This document shows positions 8,058 to 18,416 of a stretch of DNA of 64,000 nt, piece after piece. Both the position numbers and the translations under genes were made by a program. Every line of letters begins with the position of its first letter. Position 1 is the first letter of the stretch. Source of the DNA: Clostridium sp. (GTDB lineage Bacteria; Bacillota; Clostridia; Clostridiales; Clostridiaceae); NCBI RefSeq assembly GCF_029267215.1, contig NZ_JARIDH010000025.1, positions 1-64,000 of the forward strand, in the 5' to 3' direction. The notes below the pieces were generated by a model. That model searched no databases. It had not been told where the DNA came from and saw only the letters and a program-made list of their open reading frames with translations.

Positions 8058-9920
8058 TCAACTCGAAAAATAACTTTTTATGCTTTCAGCAGCCTTTCTA
8101 TCTATACTCGGTGTATCTAGAAGCTCTTCAAAAGTAGCTTTTTTTATATTTTCAACACTTCCAAACTTAATAAGAAGATTTCTTCTTCTTTTTTCCCCAA
8201 TTCTAGGTATATCCTCTAAAATTGAATGAAGTGTTCTTTTCTCTCTTAAACTTCTATGATAAGTTATGGCATATCTATGAACCTCATCTTGTATCCTAGT
8301 TATAAGATTCATAATTTCAGAACCTCTTCTAATAATAAATTCCTCATTATTAAATATAATTCCTCTAGTTCTATGCCTATCATCCTTAACAAGTCCACAA
8401 ACAGGTATTTCAATACCAAATTCCCTTAAAACTTCTAAGGCAATATTAATTTGACCTTTTCCCCCGTCCATCATTATTAAATCTGGGAAGATACAGAATT
8501 TACCCTTTGAATATTCTAAATTTCTCTCTTTTATCTTATTTACTTCATCTAATCCATGAGCAAACCTTCTACTTAGAATTTCTCTCATACTCTCATAATC
8601 ATTAGGTCCTTCTACTGTTTTTATCTTAAACCTTCTATAATCAGAATTCTTAGCCTTTCCGTTTTCAAAAACAACCATTGTTCCAACAGAATCTACCCCT
8701 TGAATATTAGAAATATCATAAGCCTCTATTCTTGTTGGAAATAAATCTAATTGGAGAATCTCAGCTAACTCAGTTAAAGCCACCTTATTAATCTCTTTTT
8801 CTTCAACCATCTTCTCTTTAAACTGTTCTAAGGTTATCTTTGCATTATTTCTAACCATATCTAAAAGATTTTTTTTATCTCCTTTTTTAGGAATCTTTAT
8901 CCAAACTTTACTTCCTCTTTTATCAGTTAAAAACTTCTCTATTAACTCATGATCTTCTATTTCTTCTGGTACATATATTGTTTTAGGAATTTGTGCAGTG
9001 CCTCCATAAAAAGATGGTATGAATGAACTAATAAGCTCATTTATTGGTTCTTCACCCTCATTCTCAATCATAAAATGCTCTCTTCCTGTAACCTTACCTT
9101 CTCTTACAAAGAAAATTTGAACACAACAATCTTTATTATCTGTATAAAGGTGAATAAAATCCTCATCCCCCTCTTTTACGGTAAACATCTTTTGCTTCTC
9201 AACTATAGATTCTATTGCTAATATTCTATCTCTAAGTTTTGCAGCTTTTTCAAATTCTAATTCTTCAGATGCTAGTTCCATTTGATTCTTTAAATTCTTA
9301 GTAATTGAATTATCTGTTCCATTTAAAATATTTATTATGTCATCTATCATTTTCCCATATTCAGCCTTTGAAATATAACCAGCACAAGGGGCTTTACAAA
9401 GATTTATATGATAATTTAAGCAAGCTCTGGTAGGTTCTCCCCCTTCAATTATTGCCTTCTTACAAGTTCTTAAAGGAAATAACTTTTTAATAAGATCCAT
9501 AACCTCATAAACAGCTGCTCCCTTAGTATAAGGTCCAAAATATTTATTTCCATCCTTGGCAAAATTTCTTGTTACAAAAACTCTCGGAAAATCTTCATTG
9601 GTAGTAATCTTTATAAAAGGGTAAAATTTATCATCTTTTAATGCAATATTATATTTTGGACTATATTTCTTTATTAAATTGCACTCTAAAATTAATGCTT
9701 CCATTTCAGAATCAGTGACTATATACTCAAATTCAGCTATATGTTTAACCATAGCCTTTACCTTTTCAGTGTGATTTTTAGAATTTTGAAAGTATTGTCT
9801 CACTCTATTTTTTAATATTTTAGCCTTCCCAACATATATTACCTCACCTAATGAATTTTTCATTATGTAAACTCCAGGTTTATTAGGTAATATCTTTAGT
9901 TGATACTTAAAATCAAACAT
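8058..9920 (-). CDS. uvrC: Excinuclease ABC subunit C
   Basis: 620 residues. UvrC makes both incisions in nucleotide excision repair. Domains in order: GIY-YIG nuclease (PGVYIMKNSLGEVIYVGKAK, residues 15-34), a Cys-rich region (CKKAIIEGGEPTRACLNYHI, then LCKAPCAGYI), a UVR motif (EFEKAAKLRDRILAIE) that binds UvrB, the RNase H-like 3'... 5'-side nuclease domain (AYDISNIQGVDSVGTMVVF) and tandem helix-hairpin-helix near the end (IPRIGEKRRRNLLIKFGS). GGTGGTG precedes the ATG. Its partners uvrA (13.5-16.3 kb) and uvrB (42.3-44.3 kb) are in this window. Confidence 0.97.
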   Translation of the reverse strand: MFDFKYQLKILPNKPGVYIMKNSLGEVIYVGKAKILKNRVRQYFQNSKNHTEKVKAMVKHIAEFEYIVTDSEMEALILECNLIKKYSPKYNIALKDDKFYPFIKITTNEDFPRVFVTRNFAKDGNKYFGPYTKGAAVYEVMDLIKKLFPLRTCKKAIIEGGEPTRACLNYHINLCKAPCAGYISKAEYGKMIDDIINILNGTDNSITKNLKNQMELASEELEFEKAAKLRDRILAIESIVEKQKMFTVKEGDEDFIHLYTDNKDCCVQIFFVREGKVTGREHFMIENEGEEPINELISSFIPSFYGGTAQIPKTIYVPEEIEDHELIEKFLTDKRGSKVWIKIPKKGDKKNLLDMVRNNAKITLEQFKEKMVEEKEINKVALTELAEILQLDLFPTRIEAYDISNIQGVDSVGTMVVFENGKAKNSDYRRFKIKTVEGPNDYESMREILSRRFAHGLDEVNKIKERNLEYSKGKFCIFPDLIMMDGGKGQINIALEVLREFGIEIPVCGLVKDDRHRTRGIIFNNEEFIIRRGSEIMNLITRIQDEVHRYAITYHRSLREKRTLHSILEDIPRIGEKRRRNLLIKFGSVENIKKATFEELLDTPSIDRKAAESIKSYFSS

Positions 9921-10026
9921 TTTATCACCACCTTAATCTCTAGCTTTATTATAAACTTATTGTATATAAATGTTTTATACTAACCTTACTATCTATAATA
10001 ACTTCAAAAATTATGCTAAATATGAA

Positions 10027-10068
10027 ATTGGCCCTAATATTCCATTTAAAAGAAATATTAGGGCAATT
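10027..10068. terminator. Terminator-like hairpin after the PBP gene
   Basis: GCCCTAATATT and AATATTAGGGC form an 11-bp stem around a 12-base loop. The U-tract is weak on the minus strand and better on the plus strand. Confidence 0.6.
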
Positions 10069-10102
10069 ATATTTTTAAAAATTTTCAAATGATTAATCAA
10101 AA

Positions 10103-11566
10103 TTATCTATTAAAGTATGCTTGCATAACTTTTGCAGTAACTGGGGCAGCAACTCTTGAGCCTGATCCACCATTTTCCACAATTGTAGCAACGGCAATCT
10201 TTGGATCATTAGCTGGTGCAAAAGCTATTAACCAAGCATGGGATGTTCCATCTTCAACTTGGGCTGTACCTGTTTTAGCTGCTACATCCATACCTCTAAA
10301 ATATCCCCACTTATCATCAATTCTATCTCTAGTTACACCTTGCATATATTTATTTATTATTTTTGAATCTTCCTTAGACATAACAGTTTCTTTTTTCTCT
10401 GGTTTAAATTCTTTTACAACATCACCATCTTTGTCAGTTATTTTACTAACAATATAAGGTTTCATCATAACACCATCATTGGCCACAGTGGCAGCTACTA
10501 ATGCCATCTCCATTGGACTTGCAGTAACTCCTCCTTGACCTATGGCATCGTAAGCCATTAAACCTTTATCAACTGTTTTTCTATCAGGGAATTTTCCAGA
10601 ATAAGCAGAAAGATTTCCTAACATTAAATCTTGATTAAATCCATATTTTTCAGCAGTTTCTCTTAATTTTTTATTACCAAGCTCTTCTCCTAAAATTCCA
10701 CCAAATACTACGTTACTTGAAACTGATAAAGCTTTTCTTAAACTTATATTTCCATAAGCTACTCCATTTTCATTTGGTAAGTACTTAGTACCAACATTAA
10801 TTTTTCCTGTATCATTAAAAGTTCTATCTGTAATACCAGGAATATTTTCTAAGGCTGATGTTAATGTTACAACCTTAAATGTTGATCCTGGTGGATAATG
10901 CCCATTTAATGCTCTGTCAACTAAGATGGCATCCTTAGGATCTGCACTTTTATCATTTGCTATTTGATATGTTGATTTCATATCATTTGGATTAAACCCT
11001 GGTTTTGATACACTTGCTAAAATTTCACCTGTTTTAGGATTTATTGCAACAACAGCCCCTCTATTAGCACCCAGTGCAGCATAGGCAGCTTTTTGTAAAC
11101 CTGTGTCTAAAGTTGTAGTAATACTATTTCCATACTTAGCATCTAGTTTTTTTCTATCTTTAAAATCTTCTTTTAAGTTCATTGATTTTAAGAAGGCTTT
11201 TAATGATATATTTTCATAAGTAGTAAGTTCTTTTGAGTATGCACCCTCTAATCCTGCATTACCATAATTAACACTCGCATATCCAATTGGATGTGCGTAA
11301 ATTTCACCATATGGATATTCTCTCTTCTGACTTAAATCTCCACTCTTCTCACTTTTAGCAAGAACATTACCATTTCTATCTTTTATTTCTCCTCTTATGA
11401 CCTCATTTTCAGCAGCCATAACAGCAGTATTATTTTTCATTTTAGCTATTTCTGGAGCTTTTATTAATTGGAAATATGCAATATATGTAATAAGTCCAAC
11501 TAAAAGCACAAGATAAACAACCATAACTTTTCTTATACTATCCGTTAAATCTTTCTTTTTAGCCAT
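10103..11566 (-). CDS. Class B penicillin-binding protein (FtsI/PbpA-like transpeptidase)
   Basis: 487 residues. A single N-terminal membrane helix (about 13-33) anchors an extracytoplasmic transpeptidase. The three active-site motifs are present: STFK with Ser228, SSN at 283-285 and KTG at 431-433. The region before the transpeptidase is short, so this is a compact PbpA-type enzyme. The start ATG follows the stop of the SEDS gene with no gap (TAGATG), and GAGGAGGGA lies within that gene's end, so they are translationally coupled. A SEDS glycosyltransferase paired with a class B PBP is the standard septal or elongation peptidoglycan synthase; which process is served here cannot be told. Confidence 0.93.
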   Translation of the reverse strand: MAKKKDLTDSIRKVMVVYLVLLVGLITYIAYFQLIKAPEIAKMKNNTAVMAAENEVIRGEIKDRNGNVLAKSEKSGDLSQKREYPYGEIYAHPIGYASVNYGNAGLEGAYSKELTTYENISLKAFLKSMNLKEDFKDRKKLDAKYGNSITTTLDTGLQKAAYAALGANRGAVVAINPKTGEILASVSKPGFNPNDMKSTYQIANDKSADPKDAILVDRALNGHYPPGSTFKVVTLTSALENIPGITDRTFNDTGKINVGTKYLPNENGVAYGNISLRKALSVSSNVVFGGILGEELGNKKLRETAEKYGFNQDLMLGNLSAYSGKFPDRKTVDKGLMAYDAIGQGGVTASPMEMALVAATVANDGVMMKPYIVSKITDKDGDVVKEFKPEKKETVMSKEDSKIINKYMQGVTRDRIDDKWGYFRGMDVAAKTGTAQVEDGTSHAWLIAFAPANDPKIAVATIVENGGSGSRVAAPVTAKVMQAYFNR

Positions 11567-12796
11567 CTATCTTAGTCCCTCCTCTGAAATTTTCTGAAGT
11601 ATTCCTAAGGCGATGAAAATTGTAAGCATAGATGTTCCACCATAACTTACTAAAGGTAAAGTTATACCTGTTAATGGAATTACAGCAAAAACTCCTCCTA
11701 TGATTACTAAAACCTGAGCAACAATAAGTGTACTAAATCCAACTGCATTTAACTGAGAAAAAGTATCATCAGTATTTAATGCCGCTCTTATACCTCTATA
11801 AAATAATAGGAAGTATATAAGTAATAATCCTATTCCAAACACTAAACCTAATTCTTGAGCTATTAATGTGAAAATAAAGTCTGTTTCTACAAAAGGAACT
11901 AATTTGGGATATCCATTATAAATTCCTGTACCAAACATACCTCCAACTGACATAGCATAAAAACCTTGTACAATTTGATAACTTTGGTCATTAGCATATT
12001 TCCAAACATCTTTCCACACCATAACTCTTCTTCTTACGTGTCCAAACAAATAATAACTTGCTGTTCCTCCTATTGCAAAAAGACCTAATCCTGTGGCAAC
12101 ATATTTCCAGTTGCTTGTAGCCATATAAAGCATTGTTATTGAAACAAAGAAAAACATAAGTGCAGAACCTAAGTCTCTTTGTAAAACCATAAATCCAAGA
12201 CAATACATAACAACTAAGGCTGGTTCCCACAATTCTTTAAATTGCTCTTTTAAAGTGTCTTTTTTCTCATAATTCATAAGTGCTGAAGCTAAATAAAGTA
12301 TTAAAAATATTTTTCCTATTTCTGAAGGTTGAAAGGTAAATCCTCCTATTCTAACCCAGTTTTCAGCACCATTTATTGTAGTACCTATTAATTTAGCCAT
12401 AGCCATAAATATTAAAGTTCCACCCATGTAAACATATTTATACTTCGAAAAACTTTTTAAATCTGGTAATACTATTACTATTGCCATATAAACTGCAATA
12501 CCTAAACTAAACCAAACTAATTGTTTAATTGCAAGTCTTGGATCTAATCTATAAAGAACTGCAATTCCAACTACAGCCAAGACAGATGCAAATATAAGCA
12601 TATATTTATCTCCATCTGGATAAAATTTTCTTATTATAAAATGTGAAAATCCAATAATAACTATTAATATACCTGCTATAATAAATGCCATTTTGTCTAT
12701 TGGCGTTTGTTTTAATGCAATATTAGTAAATAAAGCTAAGCATAAAAGATAAACTAATAGCAACATCCTTTTTTCATACTTTAAAGTAGAATTCAT
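11567..12796 (-). CDS. SEDS peptidoglycan glycosyltransferase (FtsW/RodA/SpoVE family)
   Basis: 409 residues with about ten membrane helices. Family signatures are GGFTFQPSEIGKIFLILYLA, LQRDLGSALMFF, QSYQIVQGFYAMSVGGMFGTG and the closing IPLTGITLPLVSYGGTSML. SEDS proteins polymerise lipid II into glycan strands together with a cognate class B PBP, here the next gene. Upstream is an FHA protein 13 bases away, suggesting an FHA-SEDS-PBP operon that could be phospho-regulated through the FHA domain. AAGAGGTGA precedes the ATG. Confidence 0.94.
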   Translation of the reverse strand: MNSTLKYEKRMLLLVYLLCLALFTNIALKQTPIDKMAFIIAGILIVIIGFSHFIIRKFYPDGDKYMLIFASVLAVVGIAVLYRLDPRLAIKQLVWFSLGIAVYMAIVIVLPDLKSFSKYKYVYMGGTLIFMAMAKLIGTTINGAENWVRIGGFTFQPSEIGKIFLILYLASALMNYEKKDTLKEQFKELWEPALVVMYCLGFMVLQRDLGSALMFFFVSITMLYMATSNWKYVATGLGLFAIGGTASYYLFGHVRRRVMVWKDVWKYANDQSYQIVQGFYAMSVGGMFGTGIYNGYPKLVPFVETDFIFTLIAQELGLVFGIGLLLIYFLLFYRGIRAALNTDDTFSQLNAVGFSTLIVAQVLVIIGGVFAVIPLTGITLPLVSYGGTSMLTIFIALGILQKISEEGLR

Positions 12797-12809
12797 ATTA
12801 TCACCTCTT

Positions 12810-13247
12810 TTATCCTATAACCTTAAAAACTGTACTTCCCATTCTTATTTGATCATTTACTTTTAATCTTACTCTTCCTTCAATCTTTGATTCGTTTATA
12901 AATGTACCATTTGTACTAGCTAAATCCTCTAAATAAAAATCATTATTTTTAACATAAATTTTAGCATGATAAGATGATACAAATTGATCGTTTAACACAA
13001 TTGAATTATCTTCTCTTCTACCTATTGATATAGTACTTGTTACAGGTATCACTGACCCTATTCCTAAAGTACTACTAGATATTGTTTTTAAGACTTCTAA
13101 TCCATGTGCTTTCTTTCCAGGGGCTTTCTTCTTTTTCCCGCCTTTAACATCTTTATACATTATTTTCAATGCAAAATAAATTATGGAATATAGAATTACA
13201 ATAAATATTATTCCAAAAACCCATGTCATTAGTTTCGAAAACATCAC
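12810..13247 (-). CDS. Membrane-anchored FHA domain protein
   Basis: 145 residues: one N-terminal membrane helix (about 8-30), a basic linker (GGKKKKAPGKKAHG) and a C-terminal FHA domain with SIGRREDNSIVLND, SSYHAKIYVKNNDFYLEDL and STNGTFINE, which carry the phosphothreonine-binding Arg, Ser and Asn. FHA proteins bind Ser/Thr-kinase substrates. Placement in front of the SEDS and PBP genes is conserved in clostridia and suggests it couples cell-wall synthesis to protein phosphorylation; that is inference. The operon promoter should be in 13248-13415. Confidence 0.9.
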   Translation of the reverse strand: MMFSKLMTWVFGIIFIVILYSIIYFALKIMYKDVKGGKKKKAPGKKAHGLEVLKTISSSTLGIGSVIPVTSTISIGRREDNSIVLNDQFVSSYHAKIYVKNNDFYLEDLASTNGTFINESKIEGRVRLKVNDQIRMGSTVFKVIG

Positions 13248-13404
13248 TTCACCTCTACATATTTTTTATATTTCTTTTATATTTTACATTATTTGATATA
13301 TAGATTATACAATAAAAGATTACAATTTCATAATTATTAATTATAACCTCTCTTTTTATTATACCATCTAAAAAAAATTGTTCATTACAAATATATTTTA
13401 TTTT

Positions 13405-13450
13405 AGAAAATAAAAGCTAGCTATGAAAGTTTAATACTATCATAGCTAAC
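13405..13450 (-). terminator. uvrA terminator
   Basis: On the minus strand GTTAGCTATGATAG pairs with CTTTCATAGCTAGC and is followed by TTTTATTTTC, about 40 bases after the uvrA stop. Confidence 0.8.
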
Positions 13451-13487
13451 TATTATCTATAATATGTCATATATTTTATATTATATT

Positions 13488-16313
13488 CTAATTTTCAATG
13501 TATTTTTTTAAATATTTACCTGTGTAAGATTCCTTAACCTCAGTTATTTTTTCTGGTGTTCCAGTTGCAACTATTGTTCCACCCTTGTCTCCACCTTCTG
13601 GTCCTAAATCAACTATATAATCTGCACACTTAATCATATCTAAATTATGCTCAATTACAATAACAGTGTTTCCACTATCAACAAGTCTTTGAAGTATTTT
13701 AACTAATCTATTTACATCATGAATATGAAGTCCTGTTGTAGGCTCATCTAAAATATATAGAGTTTTACCTGTACTTCTCTTAGACAATTCATAAGCAAGT
13801 TTTATTCTCTGAGCCTCTCCACCTGATAATTGAGTAGATGGTTGACCAAGTCTTATGTAACCTAATCCAACATCCATAAGTGTTTGAAGTTTATTTTTTA
13901 TTCTTGGAATATTTTCAAAGAATTCTAAAGCCTCTTCCACAGTCATATTTAAAACATCTGCAATATTTTTACCTTTGTATTTAACTTCTAAAGTTTCTCT
14001 ATTATATCTCTTTCCTTTGCAAACTTCGCATGGAACATAAACATCAGATAAGAACTGCATTTCTATTTTTATTATTCCATCACCACTACAAGCTTCACAT
14101 CTTCCACCTTTAACATTAAATGAAAATCTTCCTGGTTTATACCCTCTCATTTTTGATTCTTGAGTTTGAGAAAATAATTCTCTTATAATATCAAAGGTAC
14201 CTGTATATGTTGCAGGGTTACTTCTTGGAGTTCTTCCTATTGGACTTTGATCTATATCAATAATCTTATCTATATTTTCATAACCTACTATCTCTTTATA
14301 TTGTCCTGGTAAATCCTTAGCTTTATTAACTATTTTATTTAACCCCTTATAAAGAATTTCATTAACTAAGGTACTTTTTCCCGAACCTGATACCCCAGTA
14401 ACCATTGTTAAAACTCCTAAAGGGAATTTCACATTAATATTTTTAAGATTATTTTCCTTAGCTCCTTTAACTGTTATAAAGTTTCCATTTCCTTTTCTTC
14501 TTTCTAAAGGCAATTCTACTTTTTTCTCTCCAGTTAAATATTGTCCTGTTAATGAATCTTTATTATCCATTATTTCATCTAAAGTTCCAGAAGCTACTAT
14601 TTTTCCACCATGTTCTCCAGCTCCTGGTCCAATATCAACAATAAAATCAGCCTCTCTCATTGTATCTTCATCATGTTCCACAACAATTAATGTGTTTCCA
14701 ACATCTCTAAGTTGTTTTAATGTTGAAATAAGTCTATCATTATCTCTTTGATGAAGTCCTATTGATGGTTCATCAAGTATGTATAAAACTCCCATAAGCT
14801 GAGAACCTATCTGTGTGGCAAGTCTTATTCTCTGTGCTTCTCCACCTGATAAGGTTCCTGCTTTTCTTGCTAAATCTAAGTAATCTAATCCAACATTAAT
14901 TAAGAAACTTAATCTTGATTGAATCTCTTTTATTATTTGATTACTTATTATTTTATCTTTTTCTGAAAATTCAACTGAATTAATAAATTCTAATTCGTCT
15001 CTTATGGACATACTTGTAAAATCAAAGATATTCTTTCCACCTACTGTAACCCCAAGTGCCTCTGGTTTTAATCTAGCCCCTTTACACTTAGGACATGGAT
15101 TATCACTCATATACTTCTCAATTTCAGCTTTCATAGAATCTGAGCCAGTTTCCATATATCTTCTTCTTAATCCATTTATTTCACCCTCAAAAGAGTGATT
15201 ATAAACTGCCGATACATTTTCTTTAGTATATTTAACCTTTAATTTTTCATGATCACCATACATTAAAACTTCTCTAACTTTCTTAGGTAAATCTTTATAT
15301 GGAGTATCTAAATCAAATTTATATTTTTTCATTAAGGCTTCAAGAATACAAAAAGTCCATGATTCTGGTTTCATTCTTGAATCTCCCCAAGTTGATATTG
15401 CTCCACCTCTTATACTTAAATTTTTATTTGGAACAACTAAATTTTCATCAATTTCCATAAGTGTTCCAAGACCATCACACCTTTCACATTTTCCAAAGGG
15501 AGAGTTAAATGAGAACATTCTTGGAGCAAGTTCATCTATGCTTATACCACAATCTGCACAGGCAAAATGTTCACTATATAATCTCTCTTCACCATCAATT
15601 ATATGTACTAAAACTAATCCTTCAGCCATTTTTAAAGAAGTTTCAACAGAATCTGTTAATCTTCCTTCAATTCCTTCTTTAACTATTATTCTATCCACAA
15701 CAATCTCTATATTGTGTTTTATATTTTTCTCAATTTTTACTTCTTCCTCTGATAAGTCATAGATTTCTCCATCAATTCTAGCTCTAACAAAACCCTGTTT
15801 CTTTATATTTTCAAGAACTTTTTCATGAGTTCCTTTTCTTCCTCTTATAACTGGAGCTAAAATCATTATTTTACTTCTTTCAGGAAGCTCCATTACCTTA
15901 TCAACTATTTGGTCTACAGATTGCTGACTTATTTCCTTTCCACACTTAGGACAATGTGGAATGCCTACTCTTGCAAATAGTAGTCTTAAATAATCGTATA
16001 TTTCAGTTACTGTCCCAACTGTTGACCTTGGGTTTCTTGATGTAGTTTTTTGGTCAATTGATATTGCAGGTGAAAGCCCTTCTATAGACTCAACCTCTGG
16101 TTTATCCATCTGTCCTAAAAATTGTCTTGCATATGAAGATAGTGATTCCACATATCTTCTTTGTCCTTCTGCATATATAGTATCAAAAGCTAAAGAACTT
16201 TTTCCTGAACCTGAAAGTCCAGTAAATACAATAAGCTTATCCCTAGGTATTTCTAAATTAACATTTTTTAAATTATGTACTTTTGCACCTTTTACAATTA
16301 TTTTATCTCTCAT
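13488..16313 (-). CDS. uvrA: Excinuclease ABC subunit A
   Basis: 941 residues, normal for UvrA. This is the damage-recognition ATPase of nucleotide excision repair, with two ABC modules. Walker A of module one is GLSGSGKS (32-39), and that of module two is GVSGSGKST. Both modules have LSGGEAQRI signatures. Zinc clusters are CPKC near 120, CADC/CERC in the first insertion and CEAC...CEVC in the second. Unlike most clostridia as I recall them, it is not next to uvrB, which lies 26 kb away. A LexA-type box upstream (16481-16493) predicts SOS induction. The ATG is preceded by GGAGGGG. Confidence 0.97.
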   Translation of the reverse strand: MRDKIIVKGAKVHNLKNVNLEIPRDKLIVFTGLSGSGKSSLAFDTIYAEGQRRYVESLSSYARQFLGQMDKPEVESIEGLSPAISIDQKTTSRNPRSTVGTVTEIYDYLRLLFARVGIPHCPKCGKEISQQSVDQIVDKVMELPERSKIMILAPVIRGRKGTHEKVLENIKKQGFVRARIDGEIYDLSEEEVKIEKNIKHNIEIVVDRIIVKEGIEGRLTDSVETSLKMAEGLVLVHIIDGEERLYSEHFACADCGISIDELAPRMFSFNSPFGKCERCDGLGTLMEIDENLVVPNKNLSIRGGAISTWGDSRMKPESWTFCILEALMKKYKFDLDTPYKDLPKKVREVLMYGDHEKLKVKYTKENVSAVYNHSFEGEINGLRRRYMETGSDSMKAEIEKYMSDNPCPKCKGARLKPEALGVTVGGKNIFDFTSMSIRDELEFINSVEFSEKDKIISNQIIKEIQSRLSFLINVGLDYLDLARKAGTLSGGEAQRIRLATQIGSQLMGVLYILDEPSIGLHQRDNDRLISTLKQLRDVGNTLIVVEHDEDTMREADFIVDIGPGAGEHGGKIVASGTLDEIMDNKDSLTGQYLTGEKKVELPLERRKGNGNFITVKGAKENNLKNINVKFPLGVLTMVTGVSGSGKSTLVNEILYKGLNKIVNKAKDLPGQYKEIVGYENIDKIIDIDQSPIGRTPRSNPATYTGTFDIIRELFSQTQESKMRGYKPGRFSFNVKGGRCEACSGDGIIKIEMQFLSDVYVPCEVCKGKRYNRETLEVKYKGKNIADVLNMTVEEALEFFENIPRIKNKLQTLMDVGLGYIRLGQPSTQLSGGEAQRIKLAYELSKRSTGKTLYILDEPTTGLHIHDVNRLVKILQRLVDSGNTVIVIEHNLDMIKCADYIVDLGPEGGDKGGTIVATGTPEKITEVKESYTGKYLKKYIEN

Positions 16314-16480
16314 TTTTCCCCTCCTAATCCTGCTGTTTTTATATTAAAACTAACTATTACTATACTTTCAAAATGGAACTCTTTTTATTATTCTTTGTAA
16401 TACTGCTTTTTTCATAAGTGCATGTTACTCTCTAAATTGTCTTATTATTCATTTAAAGTAAAATTAACACACCCTTAACC

Positions 16481-16493
16481 AAACATAAGTTCG
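16481..16493 (-). promoter_or_regulatory. LexA (SOS) box upstream of uvrA
   Basis: The minus strand reads CGAACTTATGTTT, close to the Gram-positive LexA/DinR consensus CGAACnnnnGTTCG. It lies about 170 bases before the uvrA start. uvrA is a classical LexA target in Firmicutes. Confidence 0.65.
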
Positions 16494-16610
16494 CATAATA
16501 ATATTTTAAATCTACTATTTTTATATGTCAAATAATTTTTTCTAAGGAATAATTATTAGCTTTAATGCAATTTCTTTACATTAATACAAGACTCTTTTTT
16601 AAACCATAGT

Positions 16611-16681
16611 TGATTTCTGGATATATATTATCAACTCTTTGTAAAATTAAGTTAGCGCTGAAGATATATCTAGAAATCAAC
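16611..16681. repeat. Imperfect inverted repeat, possible divergent member of the intergenic repeat family
   Basis: GTTGATTTCTGGATATAT at the left is matched by ATATATCTAGAAATCAAC at the right, about 35 bases apart. The GTTGATTT/AAATCAAC arms resemble those of the elements near 22.3, 31.2, 31.9 and 58.1 kb, but the outer AGGTTC ends are not seen. Confidence 0.45.
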
Positions 16682-16705
16682 CTCCACTTAAAATATAATC
16701 TAATA

Positions 16706-16751
16706 CAAAAATAAGAGTAATTAAATAAAATATACTAACCACTCTTATTTT
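16706..16751 (-). terminator. Terminator after small membrane protein
   Basis: Minus strand AATAAGAGT pairs with ACTCTTATT across a 22-base loop and runs into TTTTTG. Confidence 0.55.
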
Positions 16752-16814
16752 ATATATAATTTAAAGTATTAAGATAAATTTATAACTTATTTTTAGTAAT
16801 TTATAATTTTACTT

Positions 16815-17129
16815 TTATAAATATATAATCATTAAGTTTAAAATCATTGAGATTATTATGATCAATCTAGCAAATGAGAAGTTTTTTATTTTTAATAATG
16901 AAAAAACTCCCAAAAATCCAGCTACTAAAGCTCCAATTCTTTGAAATATAAAGTTATTTGGTAATCCAGTAAAAGCAATAAATGAAAGTAATAATGTATA
17001 TGCTACTATAAAACCAAAGACTACTGTTTTTTTAGCAATATCACCATTTTTATAAATCATTAACAGTATAGTAGTTAAAAATAAAAGAATTATAATCACA
17101 TCAAAAATAACTAATATTCCTAATGCCAT
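16815..17129 (-). CDS. Small membrane protein of unknown function
   Basis: 104 residues with four hydrophobic segments (about 4-24, 35-55, 62-80, 86-103), so nearly the whole protein is in the membrane. Not recognised as a named family. GGAGGGGG lies just before the ATG. It follows the deiminase-like gene by about 80 bases on the same strand, possibly in one transcript. Codon use fits its neighbours. Confidence 0.65.
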   Translation of the reverse strand: MALGILVIFDVIIILLFLTTILLMIYKNGDIAKKTVVFGFIVAYTLLLSFIAFTGLPNNFIFQRIGALVAGFLGVFSLLKIKNFSFARLIIIISMILNLMIIYL

Positions 17130-17209
17130 AAATCCCCCTCCTTTATTATCCCTTATTAAATTTATGCATTTAATTATAACTTTAATAATATTTCTGTAGT
17201 TTATATTTT

Positions 17210-18007
17210 CTAATTTCTATATATAGGTAGTGTACTACAAGTAAAAGCTCCACCTCCCTTTAAAATTTCAGAGTAATCTACATAAAAAACCCTAAAACCC
17301 TTTTCTTTTAAAAGCTTATAAATGCTTTTGTTAGCTGTTATTATTCTTCTATCTCCTAAGCAAATAATATTAGTTCCTAGTTCCTCTGATATTTTTTTGT
17401 CAATATAATAGCACTTCTCTATAATATTTTCTATAACTTCTTTATCATAAACATAAGTGCTAATTAAACATTCGCCTTTATCTAATATATTAAAAACACA
17501 GTCTAAGTGAAGCATTTTTTCTTTATTAAACTTTATGGGAATTACTTTATAACCCATATTATTCTTATCTAAGTAATTTTGTAGTTCTTCTAAAGCCTCC
17601 ATGCTAGTTCTCTTACTTACCCCTACAAATACATACTTCTGATAAATTATTACATCTCCACCTTCTATATTATTTTTCATTTCATAAATTTTTGAATGAT
17701 ACTTAGTTATATATTTTTTTAATGCATAAGTTTCATATATTCTATCCTTGTTGCTCATTTTAGCTATAAACATAATATCATCAATAACAAATCCTACATC
17801 CCTAGTAAAAACTTGATTTTCTCCATATAAAGGATCTAAAAACTGAATAGTCGCCCCTTCTCTAGTAAGCAAATTTATAAAATTATTATATTGCTCATAC
17901 ATAAGATTATGGTCAATATCAATTTCTCCTCTCCCCTTAAAATTGCTTGGATAACACATTATTAAAGTTCCAAGCCTATCATATCTATTTTTATGATTAA
18001 CTTTCAT
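17210..18007 (-). CDS. Amidinotransferase/dimethylargininase (DDAH)-type hydrolase
   Basis: 265 residues of the pentein fold used by arginine deiminases, dimethylarginine dimethylaminohydrolases and amidinotransferases. The order of motifs is typical: FTRDVGFVI with Asp70, NIEGGDVII (113-121), HLDCVFN with His167 and Asp169, and the terminal GGGAFTCSTLPI with the nucleophile Cys257. Length matches DDAH (about 255-280) better than ADI (about 410). The substrate is a guanidino compound, but which one is not determined by sequence. A ureohydrolase-like enzyme fits a role in arginine-derivative use. Confidence 0.8.
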   Translation of the reverse strand: MKVNHKNRYDRLGTLIMCYPSNFKGRGEIDIDHNLMYEQYNNFINLLTREGATIQFLDPLYGENQVFTRDVGFVIDDIMFIAKMSNKDRIYETYALKKYITKYHSKIYEMKNNIEGGDVIIYQKYVFVGVSKRTSMEALEELQNYLDKNNMGYKVIPIKFNKEKMLHLDCVFNILDKGECLISTYVYDKEVIENIIEKCYYIDKKISEELGTNIICLGDRRIITANKSIYKLLKEKGFRVFYVDYSEILKGGGAFTCSTLPIYRN

Positions 18008-18416
18008 AACTGACCGTTATCAAATGCCTATAAATCTTAATTAATAACGGTTTTTCACCTCACTTTCAATTTTATTCATTTAATATTTTCTACTAACTTT
18101 CCTTTGTTTTATTTTCAAACCTAAAACTTTTTATAAATATCATAGACATATCTAATAACCCGTTTTTCTGCATTGTTTAGAACTTCTTTAAACTGAGTAA
18201 ATTCAACAAGTTTAAAGGTATATTTTGTTACTTTATCTTATATTATTCATACTATTTTTTAATTCCTATAAACAGAAAAAGTGATATATCTAAAATTTCA
18301 ATTAGATATATCACTTTCTTATTAAAATTAATCAACAGTTTTCATTGTTATAATGTATAAATCACATTTCTATACTTTTCCATAATAACTCCTTCTATAA
18401 ACTCATTACCCTTTAT
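18008..18416. other. Intergenic region between deiminase-like gene and recQ
   Basis: Contains the recQ terminator at 18275-18317 and, presumably, the promoter for the deiminase-like gene between it and 18007. No ORF or other structure stands out. Confidence 0.4.
18275..18317 (-). terminator. recQ terminator
   Basis: AAGTGATATATCTAA and TTAGATATATCACTT form a 15-bp perfect stem with an 8-base loop, followed on the minus strand by TTTCTG. Confidence 0.8.

Larger units (their letters stand above)
16314..16814. other. Intergenic region upstream of uvrA
   Basis: No credible ORF. It holds the LexA-like box (16481-16493), an imperfect long inverted repeat (16611-16681) and a terminator for the small membrane protein gene (16706-16751). 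Several AT-rich stretches remain unexplained. Confidence 0.5.

Noticed and set aside
10089..10457. 122-codon plus-strand frame across the end of the PBP gene
   Set aside because: Antisense shadow of the transpeptidase domain; no ribosome binding site and no family resemblance.
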